Shown in pieces: positions 8,618-17,954 of a DNA stretch of 38,784 nt. The notes below the pieces were generated by a model that saw only the letters and a program-made list of their open reading frames with translations, had not been told where the DNA came from and ran no database searches. The position numbers were made by a program, and so were the translations under genes. How positions within the stretch are numbered: position 1 is the stretch's first letter; every line of letters starts with the position of its first letter. Origin of the DNA: Pseudomonadales bacterium. GTDB lineage: Bacteria > Pseudomonadota > Gammaproteobacteria > Pseudomonadales > Azotimanducaceae. Location of the stretch: assembly GCA_016779565.1 (NCBI GenBank), contig JADHNJ010000021.1:1-38784 (forward strand), read 5' to 3'.

Positions 8618-10486
8618 CTAACCCTCCCGCTTCGAGGTTCTGGCCCACACCAACAGTCCCAATAAAAGCGTCAACAACAGCGGCATGAGGCCAATATTGA
8701 TCAACTTCAGGGATGACCCAAGAGCCTCTATCTCTTGGTCTAATCCATGTCGAACATCTCTCAGTTGCTTACGAATTCGCAGTTTTTCAGCCTGGAAGTT
8801 ATCTATGGCCGCGGTTTGTTCAGGACTGAGTGATAGTCGCCCCTCTGCCACTTGCTGGGATTCTAAATCATTGAGGCGCTGCTCTGTTTCTGCTAATTCC
8901 AACTGCAGCTGATTCGCGCTTTGCAGATATTTTGCTTCCGCTTCTCTTTTTAAATCCTGCACAACATCAAAAGGACGCGTGTAACGGCCACGGCTACGCA
9001 CGCTGATCAGATCAGCGCTTCCGGCCATGTAGTCAACCGCATTCACCAAAAAACTGCCATTGTCCGCCCAGGCGGTCGCAATCTGTTGACCAAAAAAATT
9101 CTGAACCTGCACCCATAGTCGATCGCTTAAAAGATCGGTATCACTGACTAAAATAACGTTTATCGGCACCAAATCAGAATTTCCATCTGCCTCAATCGAA
9201 TTCGAATCTGGGGAGGAATCGGCTTGCCTTGGTGATGCTAAGAGCAGCGAACGCGGTAACCTACCGCTGAGCGCAATGCCAATATCGATAGTCTTCGCGC
9301 CCGGTGTAAAGCCCGCCTGCAGTTCATTCGGATCCCGTAAGAACTGAAACTGCCCGGCATCGAGGTTTGAGGCAAATTGCGAGGAAGATAACAAGCTCGT
9401 GACCGCGACCTTAGGTTCGTAGATGTCCAAGATACCGGCGCTTGCCACATTAATACTCTCTAAGCCGGTGGTGATCACTGCTTCGGCATTCATTTGCTCA
9501 GGACCGAGACCCAGAATCGCAAGATGCCTAACCGGCATACCGTCTGCACCGGCAACACTCAATGCCAGTTGTGCATCACCCAGGACTTCATTAGTTCTCA
9601 GGGTAATGCCCCAGTCCTCGGTTAGCCAATTAAGATCTGAAGACTGACCTGTTGGCAGACTTGGCATCATAGGATTGCTGCCGCCTTGATCGAGCTCTGC
9701 CAGCGGATCGATGAAACCAATCAATGCGCCGCCTCTGGCTAGGTGCTCTCTAATCGCGACTTGCATCGATGAGGAAACCGCTTTTGGATGTATCAAAAGC
9801 AACAGGTCGATATCTTCATCAATTTCTTCCGCTTCAGCGTCTATTTCAATGACTTCAAAAAGTCTTTCTAATTCAGCAATGACTTGCCAGCCGGGTTCCA
9901 TCTGAAAGGTTTGGGGATTTAGTCGATCTTTTACCGGTAATGTCGACCAAAGGCCAATCTGCGGCTTCGCAGGCTGGGAGAGGCGATAGAGCATTTGGCT
10001 GATTTCATATTCTAAAAATGCTTCTTTGTCTGGTTGCAAAAATGTGATCACTTCAGTGCTGTCTAGCGAATTACTGCCAACAAGACCGAAATACAGTGAT
10101 TCGCCCCCGGAGCCTACCGGTACTTTTTGAAGCCCGTAACGATCAGCATCGTCTTCTGACTCAGAGAATGGCTCTGGATCTATCCGACTCACTACCACTC
10201 GCCCCCCACTTAACGAGGCGTATTCTTCAAGCAATGAGTCAACTCGGTCCGCGTAAGTTCTTAGCTGCGTCAGCTCGCGGCTACTCTCCTCAGAAAAATA
10301 AAAATAGATACGAACGGGCTCTTCTATCCCCTCAACGATGGCTCTACTGCCATCGGAAAGCGTGAACAATTGTTGTTCAGTCAAATCGAGCCGAAAAGTT
10401 TTTAAATAAATATTACTGAACACAATGATGACAGCGAAAACACCAATGGCGATTGCTGCCGCCCGTATTGACCGAAATTTTTTCAT
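8618..10486 (-). CDS. GldG-like ABC transporter auxiliary protein
   Basis: Protein of about 622 aa with an N-terminal transmembrane helix ('AAAIAIGVFAVIIVFSNIYL'), a large extracytoplasmic domain typical of the uncharacterised ABC auxiliary family related to GldG, a coiled coil in roughly the last 100 residues (Leu/Gln/Glu-rich, 'QLQLELAETEQRLNDLESQQ') and a C-terminal transmembrane helix ('IGLMPLLLTLLLGLLVW'). The early block 'FTLSDGSRAIVEGIEEPVRIYFYFS' is recognisable in pieces. I chose ATG 10486 (AGAGGA Shine-Dalgarno) over a longer frame from 10546 that overlaps the permease gene. In Bacteroidetes GldG belongs to the gliding machinery; in gammaproteobacteria its role is unknown, and no gliding genes are seen here. 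Confidence 0.88.
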   Translation of the reverse strand: MKKFRSIRAAAIAIGVFAVIIVFSNIYLKTFRLDLTEQQLFTLSDGSRAIVEGIEEPVRIYFYFSEESSRELTQLRTYADRVDSLLEEYASLSGGRVVVSRIDPEPFSESEDDADRYGLQKVPVGSGGESLYFGLVGSNSLDSTEVITFLQPDKEAFLEYEISQMLYRLSQPAKPQIGLWSTLPVKDRLNPQTFQMEPGWQVIAELERLFEVIEIDAEAEEIDEDIDLLLLIHPKAVSSSMQVAIREHLARGGALIGFIDPLAELDQGGSNPMMPSLPTGQSSDLNWLTEDWGITLRTNEVLGDAQLALSVAGADGMPVRHLAILGLGPEQMNAEAVITTGLESINVASAGILDIYEPKVAVTSLLSSSQFASNLDAGQFQFLRDPNELQAGFTPGAKTIDIGIALSGRLPRSLLLASPRQADSSPDSNSIEADGNSDLVPINVILVSDTDLLSDRLWVQVQNFFGQQIATAWADNGSFLVNAVDYMAGSADLISVRSRGRYTRPFDVVQDLKREAEAKYLQSANQLQLELAETEQRLNDLESQQVAEGRLSLSPEQTAAIDNFQAEKLRIRKQLRDVRHGLDQEIEALGSSLKLINIGLMPLLLTLLLGLLVWARTSKREG

Positions 10487-10497
10487 GACATTCCTCT

Positions 10498-11232
10498 CTA
10501 ATCGGCAGCTTTGGCAGCCAAGGCCAAGTGAGTCAGATACAGCCATAACACCATCATGGCAAAAAAGTAGACAAGATCCGTCAAGGCAAGTACCCCTTTA
10601 GAGATCGCAATAAAGTGGGAGATGATGCTAAGCCCGGTTATCAAATCCAGCACCAAACTGGGGACCCAGCTTTCAAAAAAATTCAAGACCATTGGGAATC
10701 CTGCCAACACTAAAAACAAACACGTGATACCCGTTAAGATAAAAGCGATGATTTGGTTTTTGGTGAGTGCCGACATGCAGCAACCAATCGCAAGGAAGGC
10801 CCCTGACATCAACCAACTCCCCATATAGCCGGCCAAAATCGCGCCATTATCGGGTTGCCCCAAATAATTCACTGACAGCCAAATTGGAAAAGTCCCTACA
10901 AGCGCTAGCCCAACAAATGCCCATGCAGCTAAAAATTTGCCCAAAATTGCATCCCATAACGTAATCGGCAGCGTCAACAAAAGCTCTATTGAACCTGTTT
11001 TGCGTTCCTCCGACCAAAGCCGCATCGAGACCGCCGGTATTAGAAACAGGTAGAGCCAGGGATGGAAATTAAAAAACGGTAACAAATCCGCTTGTCCGCG
11101 TTCATAAAACTGGCCTAGGTAAAAAGTAAATGCGCTGGACAGCACAAGGAAAACTAAAATAAACACGTAAGCCAGTGGGGTTGCGAAGTAGCTGCTAAAT
11201 TCCCGTTTGATGATGATCGATAATGCGTTCAT
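10498..11232 (-). CDS. ABC-2 type transporter permease (GldF-like)
   Basis: Integral membrane permease of 244 aa with six predicted hydrophobic segments (for example 'PLAYVFILVFLVLSSAFTFYL' near residues 18-38 and a C-terminal pair). The motif 'MRLWSEERKTGSIELLLTLP' near residue 70 is the classic ABC-2/GldF amphipathic region just before TM3. It overlaps the ATPase gene by 4 bp (ATGA) and precedes the GldG-like gene by 11 bp, so these subunits are almost certainly made together. The transported substrate is not predictable. Confidence 0.92.
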   Translation of the reverse strand: MNALSIIIKREFSSYFATPLAYVFILVFLVLSSAFTFYLGQFYERGQADLLPFFNFHPWLYLFLIPAVSMRLWSEERKTGSIELLLTLPITLWDAILGKFLAAWAFVGLALVGTFPIWLSVNYLGQPDNGAILAGYMGSWLMSGAFLAIGCCMSALTKNQIIAFILTGITCLFLVLAGFPMVLNFFESWVPSLVLDLITGLSIISHFIAISKGVLALTDLVYFFAMMVLWLYLTHLALAAKAAD

Positions 11233-12161
11233 CGCTGCGCCTCCAAAGTTACCTGTCGAAACACCTCATCGAGCTGCCCTTCATGTTGTTGCAGCTGTGC
11301 AACCTGCCACCCCTTGTCAGCAATCAGCATTTGAAGTGCCATCAAAAGGCCGCTCGATCCAGGAACAGGAAAAACCGTGACAAGACCGCCCTCAGCAATC
11401 TCTACTCGCTCACACTCAGATAACGCTTGGCAGGCAATCTTAAGTGCTTCGGGATCCAAACCATCGACTTTCAGACTGACCGCAAGATGATCTGCAGCGC
11501 GGGCTCTAAGGCCTTGCGGGGTATCGTCCAACACGATTTGGCCATCGCTGATAATCAGTGCCCGAGAACACACAGCGGACACTTCCTCTAAGATATGCGT
11601 CGAGATAATGACAATTTTTTGGTCAGATAAACTCAAGATCATCTCTCTGACTTGATGCTTTTGATTAGGATCTAAACCATCGGTAGGCTCATCCAAAATC
11701 AGTACATCAGGGTCATGGATCAAGGCTTGCGCCAGCCCCACGCGTCGTTTGTACCCCTTCGACAGCGTCTCTATCCGCTGGTCTAATACTTTGCGCAACG
11801 AGACCGTATCCGTTGCTCGATCTACCCACTGATTGCGAACAGTGCCCCTGGCGCCTCGAACTTCCGCAATAAACGTCAGAAAGTTTTTGACAGTCATTTC
11901 CTCGTAGCAAGGCGCGCCTTCGGGCAGATATCCTAGCCTTGTTTGGGCGGCCTGCCGAGCTGCGACTATGTCATGGCCATGAATCGAGACCTGACCAGAC
12001 GAGGGGGTCAAAAACCCAGTGATCATTTTCATCGTCGTCGATTTCCCAGCGCCATTGGGTCCAAGGAATCCCAGAACCGTACCAGGGCCTACCTCAAAGC
12101 TCAGATCGTTAACGGCGGTTAAAGGCCCGAACTGCTTCACTAAATGACTCACTTTAATCAC
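11229..12161 (-). CDS. ABC transporter ATP-binding protein (GldA-like)
   Basis: ATPase subunit of 310 aa. Walker A is 'GPNGAGKST' (residues 34-42), the signature is 'LSKGYKRRVGLAQAL' and Walker B is 'VLILDEPTDGLDP'; the H-loop is in 'ISTHILEEV'. A C-terminal extension of about 90 residues follows the nucleotide-binding domain, as in GldA-type ATPases. The start is GTG with GGGAG 7 nt upstream. It is the first gene of the operon ATPase-permease-GldG-DUF4340-crotonase and is transcribed away from the HAD gene across a gap of about 400 bp that should hold the promoter. Confidence 0.93.
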   Translation of the reverse strand: MIKVSHLVKQFGPLTAVNDLSFEVGPGTVLGFLGPNGAGKSTTMKMITGFLTPSSGQVSIHGHDIVAARQAAQTRLGYLPEGAPCYEEMTVKNFLTFIAEVRGARGTVRNQWVDRATDTVSLRKVLDQRIETLSKGYKRRVGLAQALIHDPDVLILDEPTDGLDPNQKHQVREMILSLSDQKIVIISTHILEEVSAVCSRALIISDGQIVLDDTPQGLRARAADHLAVSLKVDGLDPEALKIACQALSECERVEIAEGGLVTVFPVPGSSGLLMALQMLIADKGWQVAQLQQHEGQLDEVFRQVTLEAQR

Positions 12162-12561
12162 CGAATACTCCCGCTCTTGCTACTGTATCTTTGTCTCTTG
12201 TTTACCTGTCCCAATGCCTGCCTCTGGCAGCTCGACGCTGCCTTACCTCTTTCAACGCTGACCACCGATAGCCCTTCTCACTCATGTTGACTCATATCGT
12301 CATTGCCGACTTGTATCGGTCTATGCGTCGAGCGACTCTTTCGACCGCTAAACCTTGTAAAACCCAGACCTCGGCGTGCCCCACACTTCGCCATTATTTG
12401 CCACAATATGGGCAATTCGCTGTCTTTCAAGGAACACGTCCGACTATCTTAACTGCTCCTGTCGTTCAGTGACTCCTGGAACCTGCTATTGTTAAACTTT
12501 CGCTGAGTATTTGGGCTTAAAATCTGAATACGCAGCCCGTGTTTTGCCAAGGAAGCCAACT
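12162..12561. other. Divergent intergenic region, about 400 bp
   Basis: This stretch separates the Gld-type operon (minus) from the HAD gene (plus). It must contain promoters for both, but I see no convincing -35/-10 pair, hairpin or repeat. Short open frames here have no Shine-Dalgarno and no family-like sequence. Confidence 0.5.
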
Positions 12562-13245
12562 TTGAGACATTCATTTGAACCTAGCGGCATCATCTTTGAT
12601 CTTGACGGTACCTTGCTCGATACCGAGCCGCTCTACACGTTGGCCACGCAAAAAGTGCTGGATCCGTTTGGTAAAACCTTTGATCTTGCCTTCAAGCGCA
12701 CCATTGTCGGCCGAGAGGCAAAAATATCAGCTGCTATGACCGTTGCCGAGTACGACCTGGATATGTCCCCTGAGGCATTCCTTACCCAACGAGCAACTTA
12801 TCTTCAGGTCATGTTCCCCGACGCTCGCCCGATATCTGGCGCTGAGCAATTTGTTAACCGACTTCACGCCTTAGGGCTGCCCATGGCGATTGCGACCAGC
12901 TCTTCGCGCGATATGTTCGAGCTTAAGCGATCAAAAAAGCCCTGGTTGCAAGCGATGGAAACTACCCTTTGTGGCGATGAGGTGCTCCACAGCAAGCCGG
13001 CGCCAGACATATTTCTGGCAGCAGCTAGCAAACTTGGGCTCGCCCCTGCTAAGTGTCTCGTATTTGAAGATGCCATAACGGGTTTCCAAGCAGCGAAAGC
13101 CGCAAATATGCCTGTGGTTGCGATTGATAACCCTTATCTTTTGGCCGCAGATCGGGACGAGGCGGATGGGCTAATCAAGGACTTTAAAAGCCTCCTCGAC
13201 CCGAATCACACGACCTTCAGTGTTGAGTTAGCGCGCGCCTTTTGA
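12562..13245 (+). CDS. HAD family hydrolase (beta-phosphoglucomutase / YniC-like)
   Basis: Haloacid-dehalogenase superfamily phosphatase or phosphomutase. Motif I is 'FDLDGTLLDTEP' (nucleophile D13, acid/base D15), motif II is the TSSS of 'AIATSSSRD', motif III lysine is in 'HSKPAPDIF', and motif IV is 'VFEDAITGFQAAKAA'. A helical cap sits between motif I and II, giving subfamily IA. I chose the TTG at 12562, because AAGGAAG lies 6 nt upstream and the resulting N-terminus is of normal length; an in-frame TTG at 12511 would add 17 unlikely residues. The last 40 bp overlap the convergent GPH transporter gene. The substrate is a small phosphorylated metabolite of unknown identity. Confidence 0.88.
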   Translation: MRHSFEPSGIIFDLDGTLLDTEPLYTLATQKVLDPFGKTFDLAFKRTIVGREAKISAAMTVAEYDLDMSPEAFLTQRATYLQVMFPDARPISGAEQFVNRLHALGLPMAIATSSSRDMFELKRSKKPWLQAMETTLCGDEVLHSKPAPDIFLAAASKLGLAPAKCLVFEDAITGFQAAKAANMPVVAIDNPYLLAADRDEADGLIKDFKSLLDPNHTTFSVELARAF

Positions 13246-14735
13246 ATCTCCGTTTGAATTTCGCTTAGCCGTGCCTCGGTCAACGGATAGCGCCAAAGCA
13301 ACGGCATCGCGACAAATTTGAACAAGGCAGGTATGACAGAATACAGACAGGCCAACCAGAGCAGCGACGAAGGCGAATTTGGGGAATTGACAGGATCCGC
13401 TAATGAATCGAAACCGAACAACACCGCTGTGCCAGTGCCGATGGTGATACCTAGCGCATAAGAGGCTTTTCTCGTCATACTCCAAATGGAGAAATACGCA
13501 CCAGCTCTTTTTTCGCCCGTCTTCATGGTATCCAGATCAATCACGTCTGCGGCCATCGCTGCAGGCAGTGCCGCCAGGGCGCCGATTGCTGAACCTTTCA
13601 AACACATTATCACGATAAACAACAGAAACTTCCCAGTTTCCATACCTTCGAAACGCGTGACAATAGATGTATGCCAAGCCTCAGGCAAGAATGACAGCAC
13701 TAGGGGAATCTCGAAGGCGGTAAACCAATTCCCTGGGGCGAGTGCGATTAACGGGATAAAACAGGACCAGAGCGCATACCAGCCAATAGCAAACATGGTT
13801 GCCCGATGCTTGCCAATGCGTCGGGACAATCCAAACCAAATGGGTATTGCCAGAATTTGAGAGAGAAAATACGGTGCGAGATAAAGCCCATATAAATCAC
13901 CTGCAAGCAGGACATGCTTAACGAAGAAAAAACTCAAAGAATTCGTCATGGCCGAGCCCAGCGTCGAGAACACAAAAATTACAATCAGCAAAACATACGG
14001 CTCATTTTGCAGTACCACCTTTAAACTTTCTTTAAGTGGCATTTTTTGTGGTCTGCTAAGCACAGGGTGTTCTGGCACAACCAAAAGTGCATTCAAAACT
14101 AAAACCGGCATTACGATGCACATTGCAACCGATAAGAAATAGACTGCATCCGTAGGTTTGACGTAACCGGCGAATAACAATATCGCGGGGGTAAAGGCTG
14201 ACAACAGAGAGCCAGCAACCGCAAACCCCTCCCGCCAGGAGGTGATTAAGGTACGCTCATTATAATTCTGAGATAGCTCTGCACCCCATGCGACATAGGG
14301 AAGATCTTTTATCGTTGAACCTAGATAGACCAGGGTCACCATTAGAAAGAGGTACGGATAGCCAGAATTAAAAGTAAGACCTAAGAATTGCACCTCTGAA
14401 AAGGTGATCGGAGGCACGAACAGTAACCAAATCCCTGCCGCATAAATGGGAGTTCCAACGAGTATAAATGGTTTGCGCCGACCCCAGCGGGTTTTTAACC
14501 GGTCTGAAACGAAACCGATCACGGGGTCAGTGACGACATCGGTTAGGCGACTAAGCGTTAAGATCAAACCGACCATTCCAAGGGTTAGACCAAAGCCGTC
14601 GGCATCGGCATAGACGGCAGGCAAATATACCGCCATCGGTAACCCCACCAAAGCCAGAGGCAAAGCGGGGGCGCCATAAGACGCAAGTACGCGCTTTGAC
14701 AATTTGCTTGAACTACGCTCGTCCCCTGCTAGCAT
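13206..14735 (-). CDS. MFS transporter, GPH (glycoside-pentoside-hexuronide) type
   Basis: Twelve-helix cation symporter of 509 aa. The GPH/MFS_2 hallmark is 'RLTDVVTDPVIGFVSDRLKTRWGRRKP' between TM2 and TM3, seen in two pieces ('LTDVVTDPVIGFVSD' and 'TRWGRRKPFI'). A second conserved stretch 'YVAWGAELSQNYNERT' follows TM4. Family members import sugars or sugar acids with Na+ or H+, though marine representatives sit in many unrelated catabolic loci. No sugar hydrolase is adjacent, so the substrate is open. It overlaps the HAD gene tail to tail and lies 60 bp downstream of the sulfurtransferase gene. Confidence 0.88.
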   Translation of the reverse strand: MLAGDERSSSKLSKRVLASYGAPALPLALVGLPMAVYLPAVYADADGFGLTLGMVGLILTLSRLTDVVTDPVIGFVSDRLKTRWGRRKPFILVGTPIYAAGIWLLFVPPITFSEVQFLGLTFNSGYPYLFLMVTLVYLGSTIKDLPYVAWGAELSQNYNERTLITSWREGFAVAGSLLSAFTPAILLFAGYVKPTDAVYFLSVAMCIVMPVLVLNALLVVPEHPVLSRPQKMPLKESLKVVLQNEPYVLLIVIFVFSTLGSAMTNSLSFFFVKHVLLAGDLYGLYLAPYFLSQILAIPIWFGLSRRIGKHRATMFAIGWYALWSCFIPLIALAPGNWFTAFEIPLVLSFLPEAWHTSIVTRFEGMETGKFLLFIVIMCLKGSAIGALAALPAAMAADVIDLDTMKTGEKRAGAYFSIWSMTRKASYALGITIGTGTAVLFGFDSLADPVNSPNSPSSLLWLACLYSVIPALFKFVAMPLLWRYPLTEARLSEIQTEIQKARANSTLKVV

Positions 14736-14795
14736 CTCACGCCCTTGTTCCCGTTTGGCTTACTGAATAAATCTCTAAGCTGCACCCTTATCCGA

Positions 14796-15671
14796 CTAAC
14801 CCTGCACCATAGGCCAAGCGGCATTCGCTGCCCACTCTGACAAGCTATGATCATAAAGTTGGACTCGATCTTCGCGACCTAATAACGCTAGCGCGAAAAT
14901 AGGCACAGATGCAGCAATACCACCACCGCAATAGGTAACAACTGCTTGGTCTTCGACCACCCCCACAGCCTCAAACAATGAAGCCATGGCAGCATTATCG
15001 ATAAAACGCTGATCCCGATCTAAGAAGGCACTATACGGCGTGTTTCTTGAACCCTCTATGTGACCGGGGCGCCCGTAATGAGCGCCCTCACCCACAAATT
15101 GCGCCGGCGACAGCGCGTTTAATAAGCATAGACCTTCCGGCTGAGTGTTCGCGATAGCATCGCCATCTATCACCATGTCTGAGTTAAACGAACCCTGATA
15201 TTCGCTAGGATCGACGCTAGGGACAGCCTGAGTAGTTGGGTAGCCTCGGGCCTGCCAATACGGTAAACCGCCGTCTAAAACCTTAACTGATGCATGGCCG
15301 AAAACCTTGAATAGCCACCACATCCGACAGGCCCACATAGGATGATTGCCGGCATAGATGATAACCTCGTCGTCCGCTTTGATACCCGCTGCCGAAACTC
15401 GGGCATTAAACTGAGCCAAAGGCGGCACGGTAAATCGAAATTGCGAAGCGTTGTCTGACATCTCAGATTGCAGGTCAAAAAAAAGTGCGCCGGGGATGTG
15501 CGCATCATCGTAATCTTTTCGGCCAGAGACGCTACCAAAACCGCCCTGTTCCGAGGGCACAAGGTGTGTGGTTGCATCGATGATTTTAACCTCTGGCGCA
15601 CCCAACCTTGCTTGAAGCGCCTCTGCACTGATTAAATAATTGCTCCGCGCCGTTAACTTCTGCTCACTCAC
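14796..15671 (-). CDS. Two-domain rhodanese-type sulfurtransferase
   Basis: Thiosulfate or 3-mercaptopyruvate sulfurtransferase of 291 aa with tandem rhodanese domains. The N-terminal domain (about 12-145) has the 'DYDDAHIPGALFFDL' block and no catalytic cysteine. The C-terminal domain holds the active-site Cys248 in 'VTYCGGGIAAS'. The CGGGI loop is closer to the mercaptopyruvate type (CGSGV/T) than to the CRKGVT loop of thiosulfate rhodanese, so that substrate is favoured. The start is GTG with TAGGAG 7 nt upstream. No signal peptide is seen. Confidence 0.9.
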   Translation of the reverse strand: MSEQKLTARSNYLISAEALQARLGAPEVKIIDATTHLVPSEQGGFGSVSGRKDYDDAHIPGALFFDLQSEMSDNASQFRFTVPPLAQFNARVSAAGIKADDEVIIYAGNHPMWACRMWWLFKVFGHASVKVLDGGLPYWQARGYPTTQAVPSVDPSEYQGSFNSDMVIDGDAIANTQPEGLCLLNALSPAQFVGEGAHYGRPGHIEGSRNTPYSAFLDRDQRFIDNAAMASLFEAVGVVEDQAVVTYCGGGIAASVPIFALALLGREDRVQLYDHSLSEWAANAAWPMVQG

Positions 15672-15962
15672 GCAACTACTCCTACTACGTTCATGCTTCC
15701 ATTTGAATTTTGCGGCAAGCCATCCGCCTTTACCTCGACCTGCTTGACCCCAAGTGCATTACCCAAAGGAATGGTCCCCACTAGGCAAACCCTTTGCGAA
15801 CTCACTTTCCGACCGTCTGTCTCGCACCACTGAGAGTACGAGAGAATTAATCAATAAGCGACTGATAATTATCTTGCTATCTTTTGCCACGATTTACCGG
15901 TATTTTTAGACACTCTCTTCGACAATCTGTGCCAAGCGCCGTAATTTTTAGAAACCCCACCT

Positions 15963-17240
15963 ATGAACCCTATAATCTCCGATAGTCAGCGAAAATACAC
16001 CTTGTTTATGCTGGTCTTGGTCTTCACTTCTAGCCACATTGATCGGCAGATTATGGGGATCTTAGGGCAACCCATTAAAGAATCGTTGATGATTTCGGAT
16101 ACCCAACTGGGCTTATTGACCGGCATCATGTTCGCAGTTTTTTACGCTACGCTAGGTATGCCCATGGCGATGTGGGCAGATCGTCATAACCGACGAAACC
16201 TTATTTCATTTTCTGTATTTTTGTGGAGTTTAATGACGGCGCTTTGCGGCGCCGCCACTAACTTCGTGCAGCTGCTTCTTCTCCGCATTGGGGTTGGGGT
16301 CGGCGAGGCGGGTTCAAACCCTCCATCGCATTCGATCATTGCAGACTTATATCCGCCTGAGCGGCGTGCAACTGCCATGGCGATCTTCGGGACAGGCATC
16401 AATTGGGGCATCTTGTTTGGCTTCTTGTTAGGTGGCTGGATCAACGAGTGGTTCGGCTGGAGAACTGCTTTTGTGGTGGTTGGCCTACCCGGCATTTTCC
16501 TTGCGATCTTAGTCCGCTATACCGTCAAAGAGCCCCCACGTGGCTATTCAGAGCAACGCCAAGAGGCTGTTAAACCCCCGGCTTTTTCAACGGTCGTTAA
16601 GTTCATGTGGCACAACCCCGTGCTTCGTCATATTGTCATCGCTGGCGCTCTTATTTCATTTACGGGTTATGCGTCCGTGATCTGGATCCCTATTTACCTG
16701 GTCCGTATCCATGAGATGGGCACAGGTGAGGCGGGCAGCTATCTGGCGCTGCTCATTGGGGTAGGTGGTGCTTTAGGCATTTATTTGGGTGGCCGTCTTG
16801 CGGATTTTTTATCTGCGCGTCACGGTCAACAATGGCTGCCTTGGGTCATCATGTTGGCCAATATCATTGCCGCTCCACTGCTGTATTTCACCTTTATGGC
16901 TGAGACGCCGATGGCGGCGATTGCCGCCTATGTCATCCCGGCAATGTTTGGCACAATTTATGTCGCGCCTGCTTTTGCCCTCATTCAAAATCAGACGCCG
17001 ATCGAAATGCGCTCAGTTGCTGCAGCCATCAATCTATTTATCGTCAACATCATCGGGCTAGGGCTTGGGCCTTTTAGCGTTGGCTTTTTTAGTGATTATT
17101 TTTCCAACGATTACGGCGCAGACGGCCTCCGTTACGGTTTGATGACAACCCTGGTTATTGTGGTCTGGGGCTTGTTCCACTATCTTCGCTGTGGTCAATT
17201 GTTGCGACAACAAACTCAAGCGGTTATTCATAATGCCTGA
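15963..17240 (+). CDS. MFS transporter, spinster-like
   Basis: Twelve-helix major facilitator protein of 425 aa. The N-terminal 'SSHIDRQIMGILGQPIKESL' with its 'DRQ' and the A-motif-like 'MPMAMWADRHNRRNLI' between TM2 and TM3 are typical of the spinster-like group common in marine proteobacteria, as is 'GVGVGEAGSNPPSHSIIADLYPPERRATAMA' read in shorter pieces. The substrate is unknown; homologues occur beside lipid-like or aromatic catabolic genes. The downstream GST gene starts 8 bp before its stop codon, so the two are translationally coupled. Confidence 0.9.
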   Translation: MNPIISDSQRKYTLFMLVLVFTSSHIDRQIMGILGQPIKESLMISDTQLGLLTGIMFAVFYATLGMPMAMWADRHNRRNLISFSVFLWSLMTALCGAATNFVQLLLLRIGVGVGEAGSNPPSHSIIADLYPPERRATAMAIFGTGINWGILFGFLLGGWINEWFGWRTAFVVVGLPGIFLAILVRYTVKEPPRGYSEQRQEAVKPPAFSTVVKFMWHNPVLRHIVIAGALISFTGYASVIWIPIYLVRIHEMGTGEAGSYLALLIGVGGALGIYLGGRLADFLSARHGQQWLPWVIMLANIIAAPLLYFTFMAETPMAAIAAYVIPAMFGTIYVAPAFALIQNQTPIEMRSVAAAINLFIVNIIGLGLGPFSVGFFSDYFSNDYGADGLRYGLMTTLVIVVWGLFHYLRCGQLLRQQTQAVIHNA

Positions 17241-17883
17241 GATTACGCTCTGGGGAACCGGGACCAGCCGGACCTTTCGAGTGCATTGGCTCTTAGCCGA
17301 ACTCGATCTTCCTTATTCCAACCGAGCCATGAACCCACGGACGGGAGAGACGCTCACAGAATCGTTTACAGCGCTAAATCCCAAGCAAAAAATTCCCGTC
17401 CTCACCTACGATCAGGCAGTTATATCGGAAAGCTTCGCAATACTGCGCTTCCTTCGGCGCCAATGTGAAGCGCTCCCTTTGAGCGATTACCAAAAAAGTC
17501 TTGAGGGTCAAACCCGTTTTGATGAACTAAGTAGTTTTATCCTTATGGAGCTCGATGCCACGAGTCTCTATATCGTCCGTCGGCATCAAGATTTGTCCAA
17601 GATCTATGGTGAGGCACCTAACGCCGTAGCCAGCGCAAGGGCTTACTTTCTTCGTTTGCTCAATAGCGGAATATCAGATTTTGATCCTACGCGTTTCGTT
17701 TGGGGAGAGTTGTTTTCTGAACTGGATATTCTTCTTGTCTCCACCTTGGATTGGGCCGATGCGATGGAGATCCCTTTGCCCGCTGCTTTTCAGCAATACC
17801 TCGAGTATCAGCGCCAAAGGCCGGCTTATCTTGCCGCAAAGCAAGCGAATCGACCCAATCAAAGTCAGAAACGACCCTCTTAA
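17233..17883 (+). CDS. Glutathione S-transferase family protein
   Basis: Cytosolic GST-fold protein of 216 aa. The N-terminal thioredoxin-like domain opens 'ITLWGTGTSRTFRVHWLLAEL', with SR/TF at the place of the catalytic Ser/Tyr, and includes 'NPKQKIPVL' (cis-Pro) and the glutathione-binding 'ISESFAILRFL' (ES pair). The all-alpha C-terminal domain spans about 90-205. ATG 17233 is preferred: a longer frame from 17158 lies inside the MFS gene and is not family-like. The 8-bp overlap with the MFS gene suggests a shared function, such as conjugating or isomerising the imported compound. Confidence 0.87.
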   Translation: MPEITLWGTGTSRTFRVHWLLAELDLPYSNRAMNPRTGETLTESFTALNPKQKIPVLTYDQAVISESFAILRFLRRQCEALPLSDYQKSLEGQTRFDELSSFILMELDATSLYIVRRHQDLSKIYGEAPNAVASARAYFLRLLNSGISDFDPTRFVWGELFSELDILLVSTLDWADAMEIPLPAAFQQYLEYQRQRPAYLAAKQANRPNQSQKRPS

Positions 17884-17925
17884 TCCACCGCATCAGCTTG
17901 AGAGTCTCCCAGCAACACAGCCTAC

Positions 17926-17943
17926 GCTAAAAGGGACTTTAGC
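17926..17943. terminator. Possible hairpin between convergent genes
   Basis: Perfect 6-bp inverted repeat GCTAAA ... TTTAGC with a 6-nt loop, placed in the 71-bp gap between the convergent GST and EVE genes. There is no T-tract on either strand and the stem is AT-rich, so it is weak as an intrinsic terminator. Confidence 0.25.
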
Positions 17944-17954
17944 CATTTGGCCCA

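Noticed and set aside
12284..12472. 62-codon frame in the ATPase/HAD gap
   Set aside because: No Shine-Dalgarno and an unlikely composition rich in Thr, Arg and Pro.
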